Shown: one piece after another, positions 1 through 6,112 of the stretch | How the letters are laid out: each line of letters begins with the position of its first letter | Position numbering within the stretch: position 1 is the first letter of the stretch | NCBI GenBank assembly: GCA_018828205.1 | Contig: JAHJWA010000389.1 | Location: 1-7,644, forward strand | Source of the DNA: Alphaproteobacteria bacterium | GTDB taxonomy: Bacteria; Pseudomonadota; Alphaproteobacteria; Sphingomonadales; Sphingomonadaceae | DNA length: 7,644 nucleotides | Reading direction: 5' to 3' | The notes under the pieces: model-generated | The model's database searches: none | What the model was told of the DNA's origin: nothing | The model's input: the letters and a program-made list of their open reading frames with translations, nothing else | Position numbers and translations under genes: made by a program

Positions 1-813
1 CTCGACAAGGACACCAGCGGGGTGCTGCTGATCGCGCGCACCCCGGGCAGCGCGGCGCATTTCTCGCGCCGTTTCTCCGGACGCAGCGCGCGCAAGGTCT
101 ATTGGGCGCTGGTGGTCGGGGTTCCCGATGTCCGCGAGGGCACGATCGAGGCGCCGCTGGCCAAGCAGCCGGGCACCGGCGGCGAGAAGATGCATGTCGA
201 CGAGGAAAATGGCCAGATCGCCAAGACCCGTTACCGCGTGGTCGAGACCGCGGGTCGCCGGGCCTCCTGGCTCGAGCTCGAACCGCTGACCGGGCGCACC
301 CACCAATTGCGCGTCCATTGCGCGGCGATGGGCAATCCGATCGTCGGCGATGGCAAATACGGCGGCCAGGACGCCTTCCTGACCGGCAGCATCAGCCGCA
401 AGATGCATCTCCATGCGCGCCGGCTGGTGATCGGCTCGCCCGGCGGCGGCAAGATCGATGCGGTCGCCGAACTGCCCGAGCATTTCGCCGCGACGATGGA
501 GCAGATGGGCTTCGACCTCACGCTCACCGACGCCGAACCCTTGCGCGACGAGCCCCCGCCCAAATCGCGCGAGGAAAAGAAGCAGGCCGCGCGCCAGCAC
601 GCCAAGTCGATCCGCAAGGACCGCCGCGGCGAGCGCCGTGGGCGCCGCGATGCCACCGAGGCCAGGGGCCCCGCGAAGGGTCCCGGCAAGCCGGCCGGCA
701 AGGCTGCGGGCAAGCCCGCCGGGAAAGGCGCGGGCAAGGGCCCCCGCGCCGGTACCGCAAAGCCGACGCGCGTGAAGCGTCCCAGCCCGAAGAAGCCGCG
801 AGACAAGGGATGA
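1..813 (+). CDS. RluA-family (RluC/RluD-like) 23S rRNA pseudouridine synthase, 5' end missing
   Basis: This is the C-terminal 270 residues of an enzyme that isomerises uridine to pseudouridine in 23S rRNA. The frame is open from base 1, so the start lies upstream. The first visible residues, LDKDTSG, are the family catalytic motif (HRLDxxTSG), and the second residue is the presumed catalytic Asp. Further family motifs are KVYWALV, GRTHQLRVH at fragment residues 98-106, GDGKYGG and the LHARRL segment. About 140 N-terminal residues, which would include any S4 RNA-binding domain, are outside the window, so RluC and RluD cannot be told apart. After about residue 180 the protein continues into a charged tail of about 90 residues rich in Lys, Arg, Ala, Gly and Pro, which is not part of the catalytic fold. 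The stop overlaps the next start (ATGA), so translation is probably coupled. Confidence 0.93.
   Translation, partial: LDKDTSGVLLIARTPGSAAHFSRRFSGRSARKVYWALVVGVPDVREGTIEAPLAKQPGTGGEKMHVDEENGQIAKTRYRVVETAGRRASWLELEPLTGRTHQLRVHCAAMGNPIVGDGKYGGQDAFLTGSISRKMHLHARRLVIGSPGGGKIDAVAELPEHFAATMEQMGFDLTLTDAEPLRDEPPPKSREEKKQAARQHAKSIRKDRRGERRGRRDATEARGPAKGPGKPAGKAAGKPAGKGAGKGPRAGTAKPTRVKRPSPKKPRDKG
679..738 (+). repeat. Five tandem 12-bp units coding a GPGK/PAGK-type repeat in the pseudouridine synthase tail
   Basis: Five consecutive four-residue units (GPGK, PAGK, AAGK, PAGK, GAGK) place a lysine at exactly every fourth residue (fragment residues 230, 234, 238, 242 and 246, preceded by K226). It resembles Ala/Pro/Lys-rich histone-H1-like tails. 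The likely role is non-specific RNA or ribosome binding, but that is inference. Slippage between the 12-bp units could make copy number vary among strains. Confidence 0.75.
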
Positions 814-1484
814 CGTCCGCGACGCGGCTGGCGGTGTTCGATTGCGACGGGACGCTGGTCGATGGCCAGGCCTCGATCTGCGAGGCGATGGAGGCGGCCT
901 TCGCGGGGGCCGACCTGCCCTGCCCGCCGCGCGCGCAGGTGCGCCGCATCGTCGGGCTGAGCCTGCCGCAGGCGCTGGTCAGGCTGGCCCCCGAGGCCAG
1001 CGAGGAACAGCGCGCGCAGATCGTCGGCGGCTACAAGAGCGCCTTCTTCAACGCGCGGACCGAAGGGCGGCTGAGCGAGCCGCTGTTCGAGGGGATGCGC
1101 GATCTGCTCCACCGGCTGCACGGCGACGGCTGGCTGCTGGGCGTCGCCACCGGCAAGAGCGACCGCGGGCTGACCTCCTGCCTCGCCGGGCACGCGATCT
1201 CCGAGCTCTTCGTCACCCTCCAGACCGCCGACCGCCACCCTTCCAAGCCGCATCCCGCGATGCTCGAGGCCGCGCTGTTCGAGGCGGGCGTGACCGCCGG
1301 CGCGGCGGTGATGATCGGCGACACCAGCTTCGACATGGAGATGGCGAGCGCCGCCGGGGTGCACGCGATCGGGGTCGACTGGGGCTATCATGCGCCCGAG
1401 GAGCTGCTCGCCAGCGGCGCGGCCGCGGTGGCGAGCGACATGGCGGGGCTCGAGGCGCTGCTGCAGGAGAGGCCGCATGGCTGA
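810..1484 (+). CDS. HAD-superfamily (HAD-IA) phosphatase, phosphoglycolate-phosphatase-like
   Basis: This is a 224-residue soluble haloacid-dehalogenase-type phosphohydrolase. Motif I is DCDGT with nucleophile D11 and acid/base D13. Motif II is the VATGKS region with T114. Motif III is K147 in KPHP, and motif IV is GDTSFDM with D171 and D175. The helical stretch between motifs I and II (about residues 18-95) is the expected C1 cap of the Gph/HAD-IA group. Length matches phosphoglycolate phosphatases, but the substrate cannot be read from sequence; pyrophosphatase or another sugar-phosphate phosphatase is possible. The ATG at 810 is chosen because motif I begins ten residues later and because it overlaps the upstream stop as ATGA. 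The AAGGG just before it abuts the start codon, so initiation probably depends on coupling to the upstream gene. The 3' end overlaps the next gene by 8 bp. Confidence 0.92.
   Translation: MTSATRLAVFDCDGTLVDGQASICEAMEAAFAGADLPCPPRAQVRRIVGLSLPQALVRLAPEASEEQRAQIVGGYKSAFFNARTEGRLSEPLFEGMRDLLHRLHGDGWLLGVATGKSDRGLTSCLAGHAISELFVTLQTADRHPSKPHPAMLEAALFEAGVTAGAAVMIGDTSFDMEMASAAGVHAIGVDWGYHAPEELLASGAAAVASDMAGLEALLQERPHG
1465..1469 (+). promoter_or_regulatory. Ribosome binding site (AGGAG) for the 70-residue membrane protein
   Basis: AGGAG lies 7 bases upstream of the ATG at 1477, inside the 3' end of the phosphatase gene. This good Shine-Dalgarno match fixes the start at 1477 rather than at the upstream in-frame codon at 1390, and supports the small gene being translated. 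Confidence 0.7.
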
Positions 1485-1689
1485 ACGCGACCCGGCCATG
1501 GGGCGCTACATGGCGCTTCACCTCGTGCGTCTGGCCTGTATTTTCGCGGTTATGCTGGGTCTGCTGATCCAGGAAAACCGGATCGAGGGACCCATGCTGC
1601 TCGGCGTCGTGCTGCTGATCGGCGGTGCGGCGGGCTTCTTCTTCCTCCCGCACACCCTCGCCAAACGCTGGAAGAGCCGCGACGAATGA
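1477..1689 (+). CDS. Small two-helix inner-membrane protein of unknown function (70 aa)
   Basis: This 70-residue protein matches no family I recognise. It has a short polar N-terminus (MAERDPAMGR), a hydrophobic helix at about residues 13-31, a polar turn (QENRIEGP, residues 32-39), a second hydrophobic helix at about 39-57 with a GG/GFFF core, and a basic C-terminus (AKRWKSRDE). The positive-inside rule suggests a hairpin with the C-terminus, and so the N-terminus, in the cytoplasm. A well-spaced AGGAG precedes the ATG. It overlaps the phosphatase gene by 8 bp and the ATP12 gene by 4 bp (ATGA), so it is embedded in the operon and very likely expressed. Its place directly before an ATP synthase assembly factor allows a link to that complex, but the sequence gives no direct support. 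Confidence 0.85.
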   Translation: MAERDPAMGRYMALHLVRLACIFAVMLGLLIQENRIEGPMLLGVVLLIGGAAGFFFLPHTLAKRWKSRDE

Positions 1690-2381
1690 AGCGTTTCTAT
1701 TCCGAAGTCGCCATCGCCGGGGAGAACGAGGGCTGGACCGTCCGGCTCGACGGCCGCGCGATCAAGACGCAAGGCGGGCAGCCGCAGCTGCTGCCGACGC
1801 GCGCGCTCGCCGAACTGCTCGCCGCCGAATGGCGCGGCCAGGGCGAGACGCTCGACCCCAAGCGCTTCGTCCACCGCGATCTGGCCGATTACGCCATCGA
1901 TGTGATCGCGCCCGACCCTGCGCCGGTGCGCGCCAATCTGCTCGCCTATGTCGAGACCGACACGCTGTGCTACCGCGCCGACCCCGACGAGCCGTTCTGG
2001 CGCCGCCAGCAGCAGCAGTGGGAACCGCTGGTCGCGGGCTTCGAGGCGCGCGAGGGCGTGGTGCTCGAACGCGTGAGCGGGGTGATCCACCGTCCGCAGC
2101 GCGCCGAAACGCTGGCGACCCTAGGCGAACGGCTCGGCAGGTTCAGCCCCTTCGGGCTCGCCGCGCTCGAGACGCTGACCTCGCTCGCCGCCTCGCTCTG
2201 CGTCGGCCTGTCGGTGCTCGACCCCGAGGCCGATGCGCGGGCGCTGTGGGATGCCGCCAATCTCGAAGAGGACTGGCAGATCGAGAACTGGGGCGCCGAC
2301 GAGGAAGCGCAGCAGCGCCGCGAGCTGCGGACCGGGCAATTCCTCGCCGCGCTGGACTTCGCCCGCGCCGCGAAAAGCTAG
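1686..2381 (+). CDS. ATP12-family F1-ATPase assembly chaperone
   Basis: This 231-residue cytoplasmic protein belongs to the ATP12 family, whose mitochondrial member binds free F1 alpha subunit and prevents its aggregation before assembly into the ATP synthase F1 hexamer. Visible family features are an N-terminal strand region ending in VRLDGRAIKT (residues 19-28), LAAEWRGQ (45-52), the LADYAID stretch (66-72), ETDTLCYR (90-97), QQQQWEPL (108-115), and the C-terminal EEDWQIENWG block (194-203) followed by EEAQQRR. Length is typical of bacterial members. The start is the ATG overlapping the previous stop, preceded by GGAAGAG about 9 bases upstream. It is the last gene of the plus-strand run. 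Pairing with a pseudouridine synthase and a HAD phosphatase is, to my knowledge, common in alphaproteobacteria. The family assignment is firm; the bacterial role is taken from mitochondrial work. Confidence 0.92.
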   Translation: MKRFYSEVAIAGENEGWTVRLDGRAIKTQGGQPQLLPTRALAELLAAEWRGQGETLDPKRFVHRDLADYAIDVIAPDPAPVRANLLAYVETDTLCYRADPDEPFWRRQQQQWEPLVAGFEAREGVVLERVSGVIHRPQRAETLATLGERLGRFSPFGLAALETLTSLAASLCVGLSVLDPEADARALWDAANLEEDWQIENWGADEEAQQRRELRTGQFLAALDFARAAKS

Positions 2382-2390
2382 CGGCCAATG

Positions 2391-2430
2391 ACATCTCCCC
2401 TCCCCTCGGGGAGGGGTCGGGGGTGGGGGT
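2391..2430 (+). terminator. C/G-rich hairpin between convergent operons, overlapping a G-quadruplex motif
   Basis: CCCCTCCCC at 2397-2405 pairs perfectly with GGGGAGGGG at 2408-2416 (effectively an 8-bp stem with a CTCG loop). It lies 15 bases after the ATP12 stop and about 70 bases past the stop of the convergent lipoprotein gene. There is no T-run on either side, so it is not a classic intrinsic terminator, although a very strong stem between two converging operons could act on both. The sequence continues as G5-T-G5, giving four G-runs in a row. The whole unit resembles C/G-rich palindromic intergenic repeats common in high-GC alphaproteobacteria, so it may be a dispersed repeat. The rest of the 2382-2483 gap shows only short imperfect palindromes, including CGGCTCAGCCG over the lipoprotein stop. 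Confidence 0.55.
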
Positions 2431-2483
2431 ACTGCGGTGCTGGCTAGCGCCCGAGGCTCAAGCCGGTGTCATAATACTGCGGC

Positions 2484-3068
2484 TCAGCCGAGCCAGGCCG
2501 CGACCTGGCCGGCGACATCGTTCGCCGCCTGGTTGAGCGCGGTGCCCACCGGCCCAGCCTCGGCGGGAACGCCCGGGACCACCGCCTCGAAGCGCCGCGT
2601 GGTCACCGAAGTGCCCTCGCCGTTGCGGACCGCGTCGAAGCTGACCACCACCGAACCCGTCGCCGCGTCGTAGCCGAATTCGCGCAAGGTGCCGCCCAGC
2701 CGCGAATCCGCCAGCACGCCGGGATCGTCGCCGTCGATCACGATGCGGTCGCTGCGCGTGCGGATGGTCTCGGCCAGCAGGCGGCGGAACAGGCGCGCGG
2801 GCTTTTCGACCCAGACCGCGTCCTTGAGATAGGCGATCTCGCTGTCGGTCACCTGCACCGGCACGCGGGTCACGTCGAGCCGCGCGGGTGCCTCGAACTC
2901 GCTCAGCACCAGCGCGGTGCCGGCGGTGCCGCTGGTCGGGCCGCCGGCCGGCGCGCTCGTCGAGGGCGTCAGCGTCAGCAGGCTGGGCGGCGGCTCGGCG
3001 CCGAAGCTGACGCAGCCGGACAGCGCCAGCGCGGAGGCCAGGCAGGCGAGGATTCGGGCACGGGTCAT
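2484..3068 (-). CDS. ABC-type transport auxiliary lipoprotein (LinN/PqiC-like) of the Mla-type transporter
   Basis: This 194-residue protein has a lipoprotein signal peptide: MTRAR, a hydrophobic stretch, then lipobox L16-S17-G18-C19, predicting lipidation of C19 and export to the envelope. The mature part begins with a Pro/Ser/Thr/Gly-rich linker (about residues 26-50). It then shows the alpha/beta pattern of the ABC transport auxiliary family (PqiC, LinN): a strand VLSEFEAPARLDVTRVPV, the block EIAYLKDAVWVEKPARLFRRLL (residues 78-99), a DRIVIDGDD segment, a TLREFGYD strand and a C-terminal amphipathic helix. In this family the YxxxxxWxxxPxxLF pattern is typical, and Y80, W86, P90 and F94 fit it. 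It is the last gene of the operon, starting 8 bases after the mlaD stop. By analogy with LinN it is needed with the permease, ATPase and MCE protein. Outer-membrane location is inferred from residue +2 (Val) not being Asp. Confidence 0.88.
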   Translation of the reverse strand: MTRARILACLASALALSGCVSFGAEPPPSLLTLTPSTSAPAGGPTSGTAGTALVLSEFEAPARLDVTRVPVQVTDSEIAYLKDAVWVEKPARLFRRLLAETIRTRSDRIVIDGDDPGVLADSRLGGTLREFGYDAATGSVVVSFDAVRNGEGTSVTTRRFEAVVPGVPAEAGPVGTALNQAANDVAGQVAAWLG

Positions 3069-3076
3069 GGCGTGTC

Positions 3077-4024
3077 TCACGGTTCGTAATCGGGCAGGGG
3101 CGGCCCGCCCACCAGCGCGCCGGCACCATCCTGTTCGATGGTCTCGGTGATATCGCGCAGCGATTTGCTGGTGGCGCGCAGGTCGCGCAGCGTCGCTTCG
3201 GCGGCCGGCAGCGTGCTTTCGGTCAGCTGGCGGGTGACGGGGCGCGCTTCCTCGAGCGTCTGCTCGAGCGCCGCCGCCGCGCCGCTGGCGGAGTCGAGCG
3301 TCGCGCGCAATTGCCGCGAGATCGCCACGCCTTCCTCGTTGATCAGCCGGTCGGTGGTGGCGGTGACCTTCTCGAACTGGTCGAGCGCCTCGGAGGATTC
3401 GCGCAAGGTCACCTGCAGCTCGAGCATGGTGCGCTCGATCTGCGGGGTCGCCTGGGCGAGGTCCGCAGTCATGGTGTTGGTGTTGGCGAGAATGCCCGCG
3501 ATTTCGCCCTGGTTCTCGTCCGAGAGCAGCCCGGTCAGCCGCTCGGTCAGCGTCGCCAGCCGTTCCAGCAGCAGCGGCGCGTTGGCGAGGATCTCGCCGA
3601 AGCCGCCCGCCTTGGGGGGAATGATCGGCACGCCCTCGGTGCAGGCGGTGGTTTCGCAGGTGATCGGCGGCTGGCCGCTGCGCGCGCCGTCGAGCATGAT
3701 GGTCGAGACCCCGGTGAAGCTGGACTGGATGGTCGCGGTGGTGCCCACCAGGATCGGCACCTCGTCCTTCACCTTGATCCGCACGCGGACGAATTCGGGA
3801 TCCTTCTCCCACAGCACGATCTGGCTGACCTGACCCACCGGCACGCCCGCGAAGGAGACCTGCGAACCCGTGGCGAGACCCGCCACCGAGGTTTTGAAGA
3901 AGATATCGTATTCGTCCTGGTCGCCCTGGCCCAGCCGCGCGATCCACACGATGGCCAGCGCCAGCGCAGCCAGCAGCAGCAGCGTCACCGCCCCCACCCA
4001 TACATGATTGGCCCGCGTTTCCAT
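3077..4024 (-). CDS. mlaD: MCE-domain lipid-binding protein (MlaD/LinM-like)
   Basis: This 315-residue protein is the periplasmic substrate-binding component of a Mla-type lipid transporter. A single N-terminal transmembrane helix (about residues 8-29) anchors it. The MCE domain spans about residues 36-118 and shows the family pattern: FFKTSVAGLATGSQVSFAGVP, then VGQVSQI, VRVRIKV, and the GVSTIMLDG strand. Beyond the domain there are about 195 residues, against a few tens in the 183-residue E. coli MlaD. These are mostly helical and rich in Glu, Leu, Thr and Ala (about residues 140-300), suggesting a coiled coil or helical tube as in longer MCE proteins, and end in a Pro-rich tail. The only two cysteines, C123 and C128, follow the MCE domain and could form a disulfide. 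Start and stop lie 8 bases from the neighbouring genes; GAGG precedes the ATG closely. Confidence 0.93.
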   Translation of the reverse strand: METRANHVWVGAVTLLLLAALALAIVWIARLGQGDQDEYDIFFKTSVAGLATGSQVSFAGVPVGQVSQIVLWEKDPEFVRVRIKVKDEVPILVGTTATIQSSFTGVSTIMLDGARSGQPPITCETTACTEGVPIIPPKAGGFGEILANAPLLLERLATLTERLTGLLSDENQGEIAGILANTNTMTADLAQATPQIERTMLELQVTLRESSEALDQFEKVTATTDRLINEEGVAISRQLRATLDSASGAAAALEQTLEEARPVTRQLTESTLPAAEATLRDLRATSKSLRDITETIEQDGAGALVGGPPLPDYEP

Positions 4025-4032
4025 TGCCTCGC

Positions 4033-4929
4033 CTATGCCTTCCTATCCGGCGCATTGTCCAACGCTTTGAGGGTCTGCGCGGCGATGGGCATGTCCATAT
4101 GCTTGCGCAATTCCTCGAGCGCCTGCGCGCTGAGCGCCGCGCGTCCGCGCGGGCCGTTGAAATATTCCTGAATCCATTCGTGATCGAGCGCCATCAGATT
4201 GGGCACCGTATCGACCGCGATCACCTTCTTGTCGGCCAGCACGGCCACCCGGTCGCAGATCGCGTGGAGCGTGTCGAGATCGTGGGTGATCAGGAACACG
4301 GTCAGCCCCAGCGTCTCCTTCAGCTCCAGCGTCAGCCGGTCGAAGGCCGCGGCGCCGATCGGATCGAGCCCCGCGGTCGGCTCGTCGAGGAACAGCAGTT
4401 CCGGGTCGAGCGCCAGCGCCCGCGCCAGCCCGGCGCGCTTGCGCATCCCGCCCGAGAGCTCGGAGGGATACTGGTTGACCGCTTCCTCGGGCAGGCCCGA
4501 GAGCAGCACTTTGAAGCTGGCGATGTCCTTGCGCAATTTGTCCGACAGCTCGGGATAGAACTGCTTGAGCGGCACCTCGACATTCTCGCCCACGGTCAGC
4601 GTCGAGAACAGCGCCCCGCCCTGGAACAACACACCCCAGCGATCGCGAACGCCGAGCACTTCATCGGGCTCGGCATTGGTCAGCGAGCGGCCGAACACCT
4701 CGACCTCGCCCTCGCTGGGCGGCTGCAGCCCGATGATCGAGCGCATCAGCACCGATTTGCCCGAACCCGAGCCCCCGACCACGCCGAGGATCTCGCCGCG
4801 CCGCACCTCGAGATCGAGATCCTCGTGGACCACATGGTCGCCGAAACGGTTGGCCAGCCCCTTGACCACCACCGGATGCTCGCCGCGGTAGCGCTCGTGG
4901 CGCCCGAGCTGCCTGCCGGTATCCTCCAT
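4033..4929 (-). CDS. mlaF: Mla-type lipid transporter ATPase (MlaF/LinL-like)
   Basis: This 298-residue ABC ATPase powers the MlaE permease from the cytoplasmic side. All nucleotide-binding motifs are intact: Walker A GGSGSGKS (residues 52-59, K58), Q-loop Q103 in LFQGGALFS, signature LSGGM (158-162) followed by RKRAGLARAL, Walker B LLFLDEP with D182 and catalytic E183, D-loop GLDP, and H-loop H216. The LFQGGALFSTLTV stretch and the LSGGMRKR form of the signature are characteristic of MlaF rather than of importer ATPases. Residues after about 250 form an extension, including NGPRGRAA; E. coli MlaF uses its C-terminal extension for dimer contacts, and a similar role is plausible here. The ATG shares one base with the mlaE stop (TGATG), implying coupled translation and balanced stoichiometry. 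The stop is TAG, 8 bases before mlaD. Confidence 0.95.
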   Translation of the reverse strand: MEDTGRQLGRHERYRGEHPVVVKGLANRFGDHVVHEDLDLEVRRGEILGVVGGSGSGKSVLMRSIIGLQPPSEGEVEVFGRSLTNAEPDEVLGVRDRWGVLFQGGALFSTLTVGENVEVPLKQFYPELSDKLRKDIASFKVLLSGLPEEAVNQYPSELSGGMRKRAGLARALALDPELLFLDEPTAGLDPIGAAAFDRLTLELKETLGLTVFLITHDLDTLHAICDRVAVLADKKVIAVDTVPNLMALDHEWIQEYFNGPRGRAALSAQALEELRKHMDMPIAAQTLKALDNAPDRKA

Positions 4930-6041
4930 CACGCCCACCCCAGCTTGGTGAAGAACACCGCGAAGAAGGCGTCGAGCACGATAACCGCGAAGATCGCCGA
5001 GACCACCGCGAGCGTGGTGCGCAGCCCCACCTGCTCGGAATCGCCCTTGACCTGCATGCCGTGATAGCAGCCCGCCAGCCCGACGATCAGACCGAACACC
5101 GGTGCCTTGATCATCCCGACCCACAGATCGTAGATCGGCACCACGTCCTGGATCCGCTCGAGGAAGTTGAGAAAGGGAATACCGAGCGCGAAATTCGAGA
5201 TCGTCGCGCCGCCGACGATCGCCATCACCGAGGCGTAGAACCCCAGCAGCGGCATCATCAGGATCGCCGCCAGAATGCGCGGGATCACCAGCGCCTCGAC
5301 CGGGGAAATGCCGATGGTGCGCATGGCGTCGACTTCCTCGGTCAGCTTCATCGTGCCGATCTGCGCGGCGAAGGCCGAGCCCGAACGGCCCGCGACCATG
5401 ATCGCGGTCATCAGCACGCCCAGTTCGCGCAGCGTGATCCGGCCGACCAGGTTGACCGTCAGCGTCTCGGCGCCGAATTGCGACAATTGGACCGCGCCCT
5501 GCTGGGCGATGACGATGCCGATCAGGAAGCTCATCAGCCCGACAATGGGCAGCGCCGCGACGCCGACCAGCTCCATCTGGCGGACCAGCGCCTTGCCGCG
5601 GAAGCGGCTGGGGTGACGGATCAGCGTGCCCGTGGCCGAGAGAATCGCGCCGAGGAAGCCGAGCACCCCATAGATGCCCGAGCGCGCGCCATAGACCTTC
5701 TCGCCGGTCTTCGCGGTGACGCGCTTCCACACCGCATCGCGCGGCGCGGCCAGCTTCATCCCGCCGCCCAGATCGCAGACCGCTTCCATCAGCCTTGTGG
5801 CGCGCTCGCTGGCGCCGACCACTTCGGCCTCGAGCCGTTCGGCGAGATCGCAGGCGACCCAGGCGCCCACCGTGTCGATCTCGCTGACATCGCTCAGATC
5901 GATCCGCGCCACGGGCCCCTCGACGCCCGCGAGATCGCGCTCGAGCGCGGCGATCGAGGACACCAGCCAGGGCCCGGACAGTGCCATGGTGCCGTGCCCT
6001 TCTCCTTCGTCGGAGATCGTGAATCCGGCTTCGCTGTCCAT
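4929..6041 (-). CDS. mlaE: Mla-type lipid transporter permease with fused N-terminal STAS domain (MlaB-MlaE / LinK-like)
   Basis: This 370-residue protein joins two functions. Residues about 8-95 form a STAS domain with the family turn IDLSDVSEIDTVGA (residues 47-60); T57 sits at the Ser/Thr position corresponding to the functional Thr of E. coli MlaB. Residues about 118-370 are the MlaE permease, with an amphipathic interface helix (SGIYGVLGFLG) and hydrophobic segments at about 156-180, 198-218, 248-283, 313-328 and 340-366. The cytoplasmic VAGRSGSAFAAQIGTM block and EEVDAM (235-240) are the permease signature that contacts the ATPase. This gene therefore replaces separate mlaB and mlaE. 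The ATG at 6041 is preferred over an in-frame GTG at 6086 because the extra 15 residues add no recognisable structure; neither has a convincing Shine-Dalgarno. It is first in the operon, and its start codon lies in an inverted repeat. Confidence 0.93.
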   Translation of the reverse strand: MDSEAGFTISDEGEGHGTMALSGPWLVSSIAALERDLAGVEGPVARIDLSDVSEIDTVGAWVACDLAERLEAEVVGASERATRLMEAVCDLGGGMKLAAPRDAVWKRVTAKTGEKVYGARSGIYGVLGFLGAILSATGTLIRHPSRFRGKALVRQMELVGVAALPIVGLMSFLIGIVIAQQGAVQLSQFGAETLTVNLVGRITLRELGVLMTAIMVAGRSGSAFAAQIGTMKLTEEVDAMRTIGISPVEALVIPRILAAILMMPLLGFYASVMAIVGGATISNFALGIPFLNFLERIQDVVPIYDLWVGMIKAPVFGLIVGLAGCYHGMQVKGDSEQVGLRTTLAVVSAIFAVIVLDAFFAVFFTKLGWA

Positions 6042-6056
6042 AGGCGGGAGCCTATG
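6039..6056. promoter_or_regulatory. Perfect 7-bp inverted repeat covering the mlaE start codon
   Basis: CATAGGC at 6039-6045 and GCCTATG at 6050-6056 are exact inverted repeats separated by GGGA. The three bases at 6039-6041 are the mlaE ATG on the minus strand. In RNA this would give a 7-bp stem with a UCCC loop that buries the AUG; in DNA it could be an operator. No Shine-Dalgarno is visible just upstream. The symmetry is directly seen; the function is inferred. Confidence 0.5.
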
Positions 6057-6112
6057 CGTCGAAATCGCGCCCGCCACAAGGCGCACTCTGCTTGCGGCAG
6101 CTTGTCCAGGCG

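Noticed and set aside
102..809. In-frame upstream extension of the HAD phosphatase, giving a 460-residue protein
   Set aside because: The added 236 residues are the out-of-frame shadow of the pseudouridine synthase. The HAD fold starts right after the ATG at 810.
231..1499. 422-residue minus-strand open frame across the pseudouridine synthase and phosphatase genes
   Set aside because: The plus-strand genes there have intact catalytic motifs. The antisense product is low-complexity Arg/Ala/Gly/Pro without domain features.
3069..4055. Upstream extension of the lipoprotein frame through mlaD (523-residue version)
   Set aside because: The extension is the shadow of mlaD in another frame. The signal peptide and lipobox place the true start at 3068.
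6042..6086. Alternative GTG start for mlaE, adding 15 residues
   Set aside because: The extra residues show no conserved or structural feature and no better ribosome-binding site. It is kept only as a possibility because the ATG at 6041 also lacks a Shine-Dalgarno.
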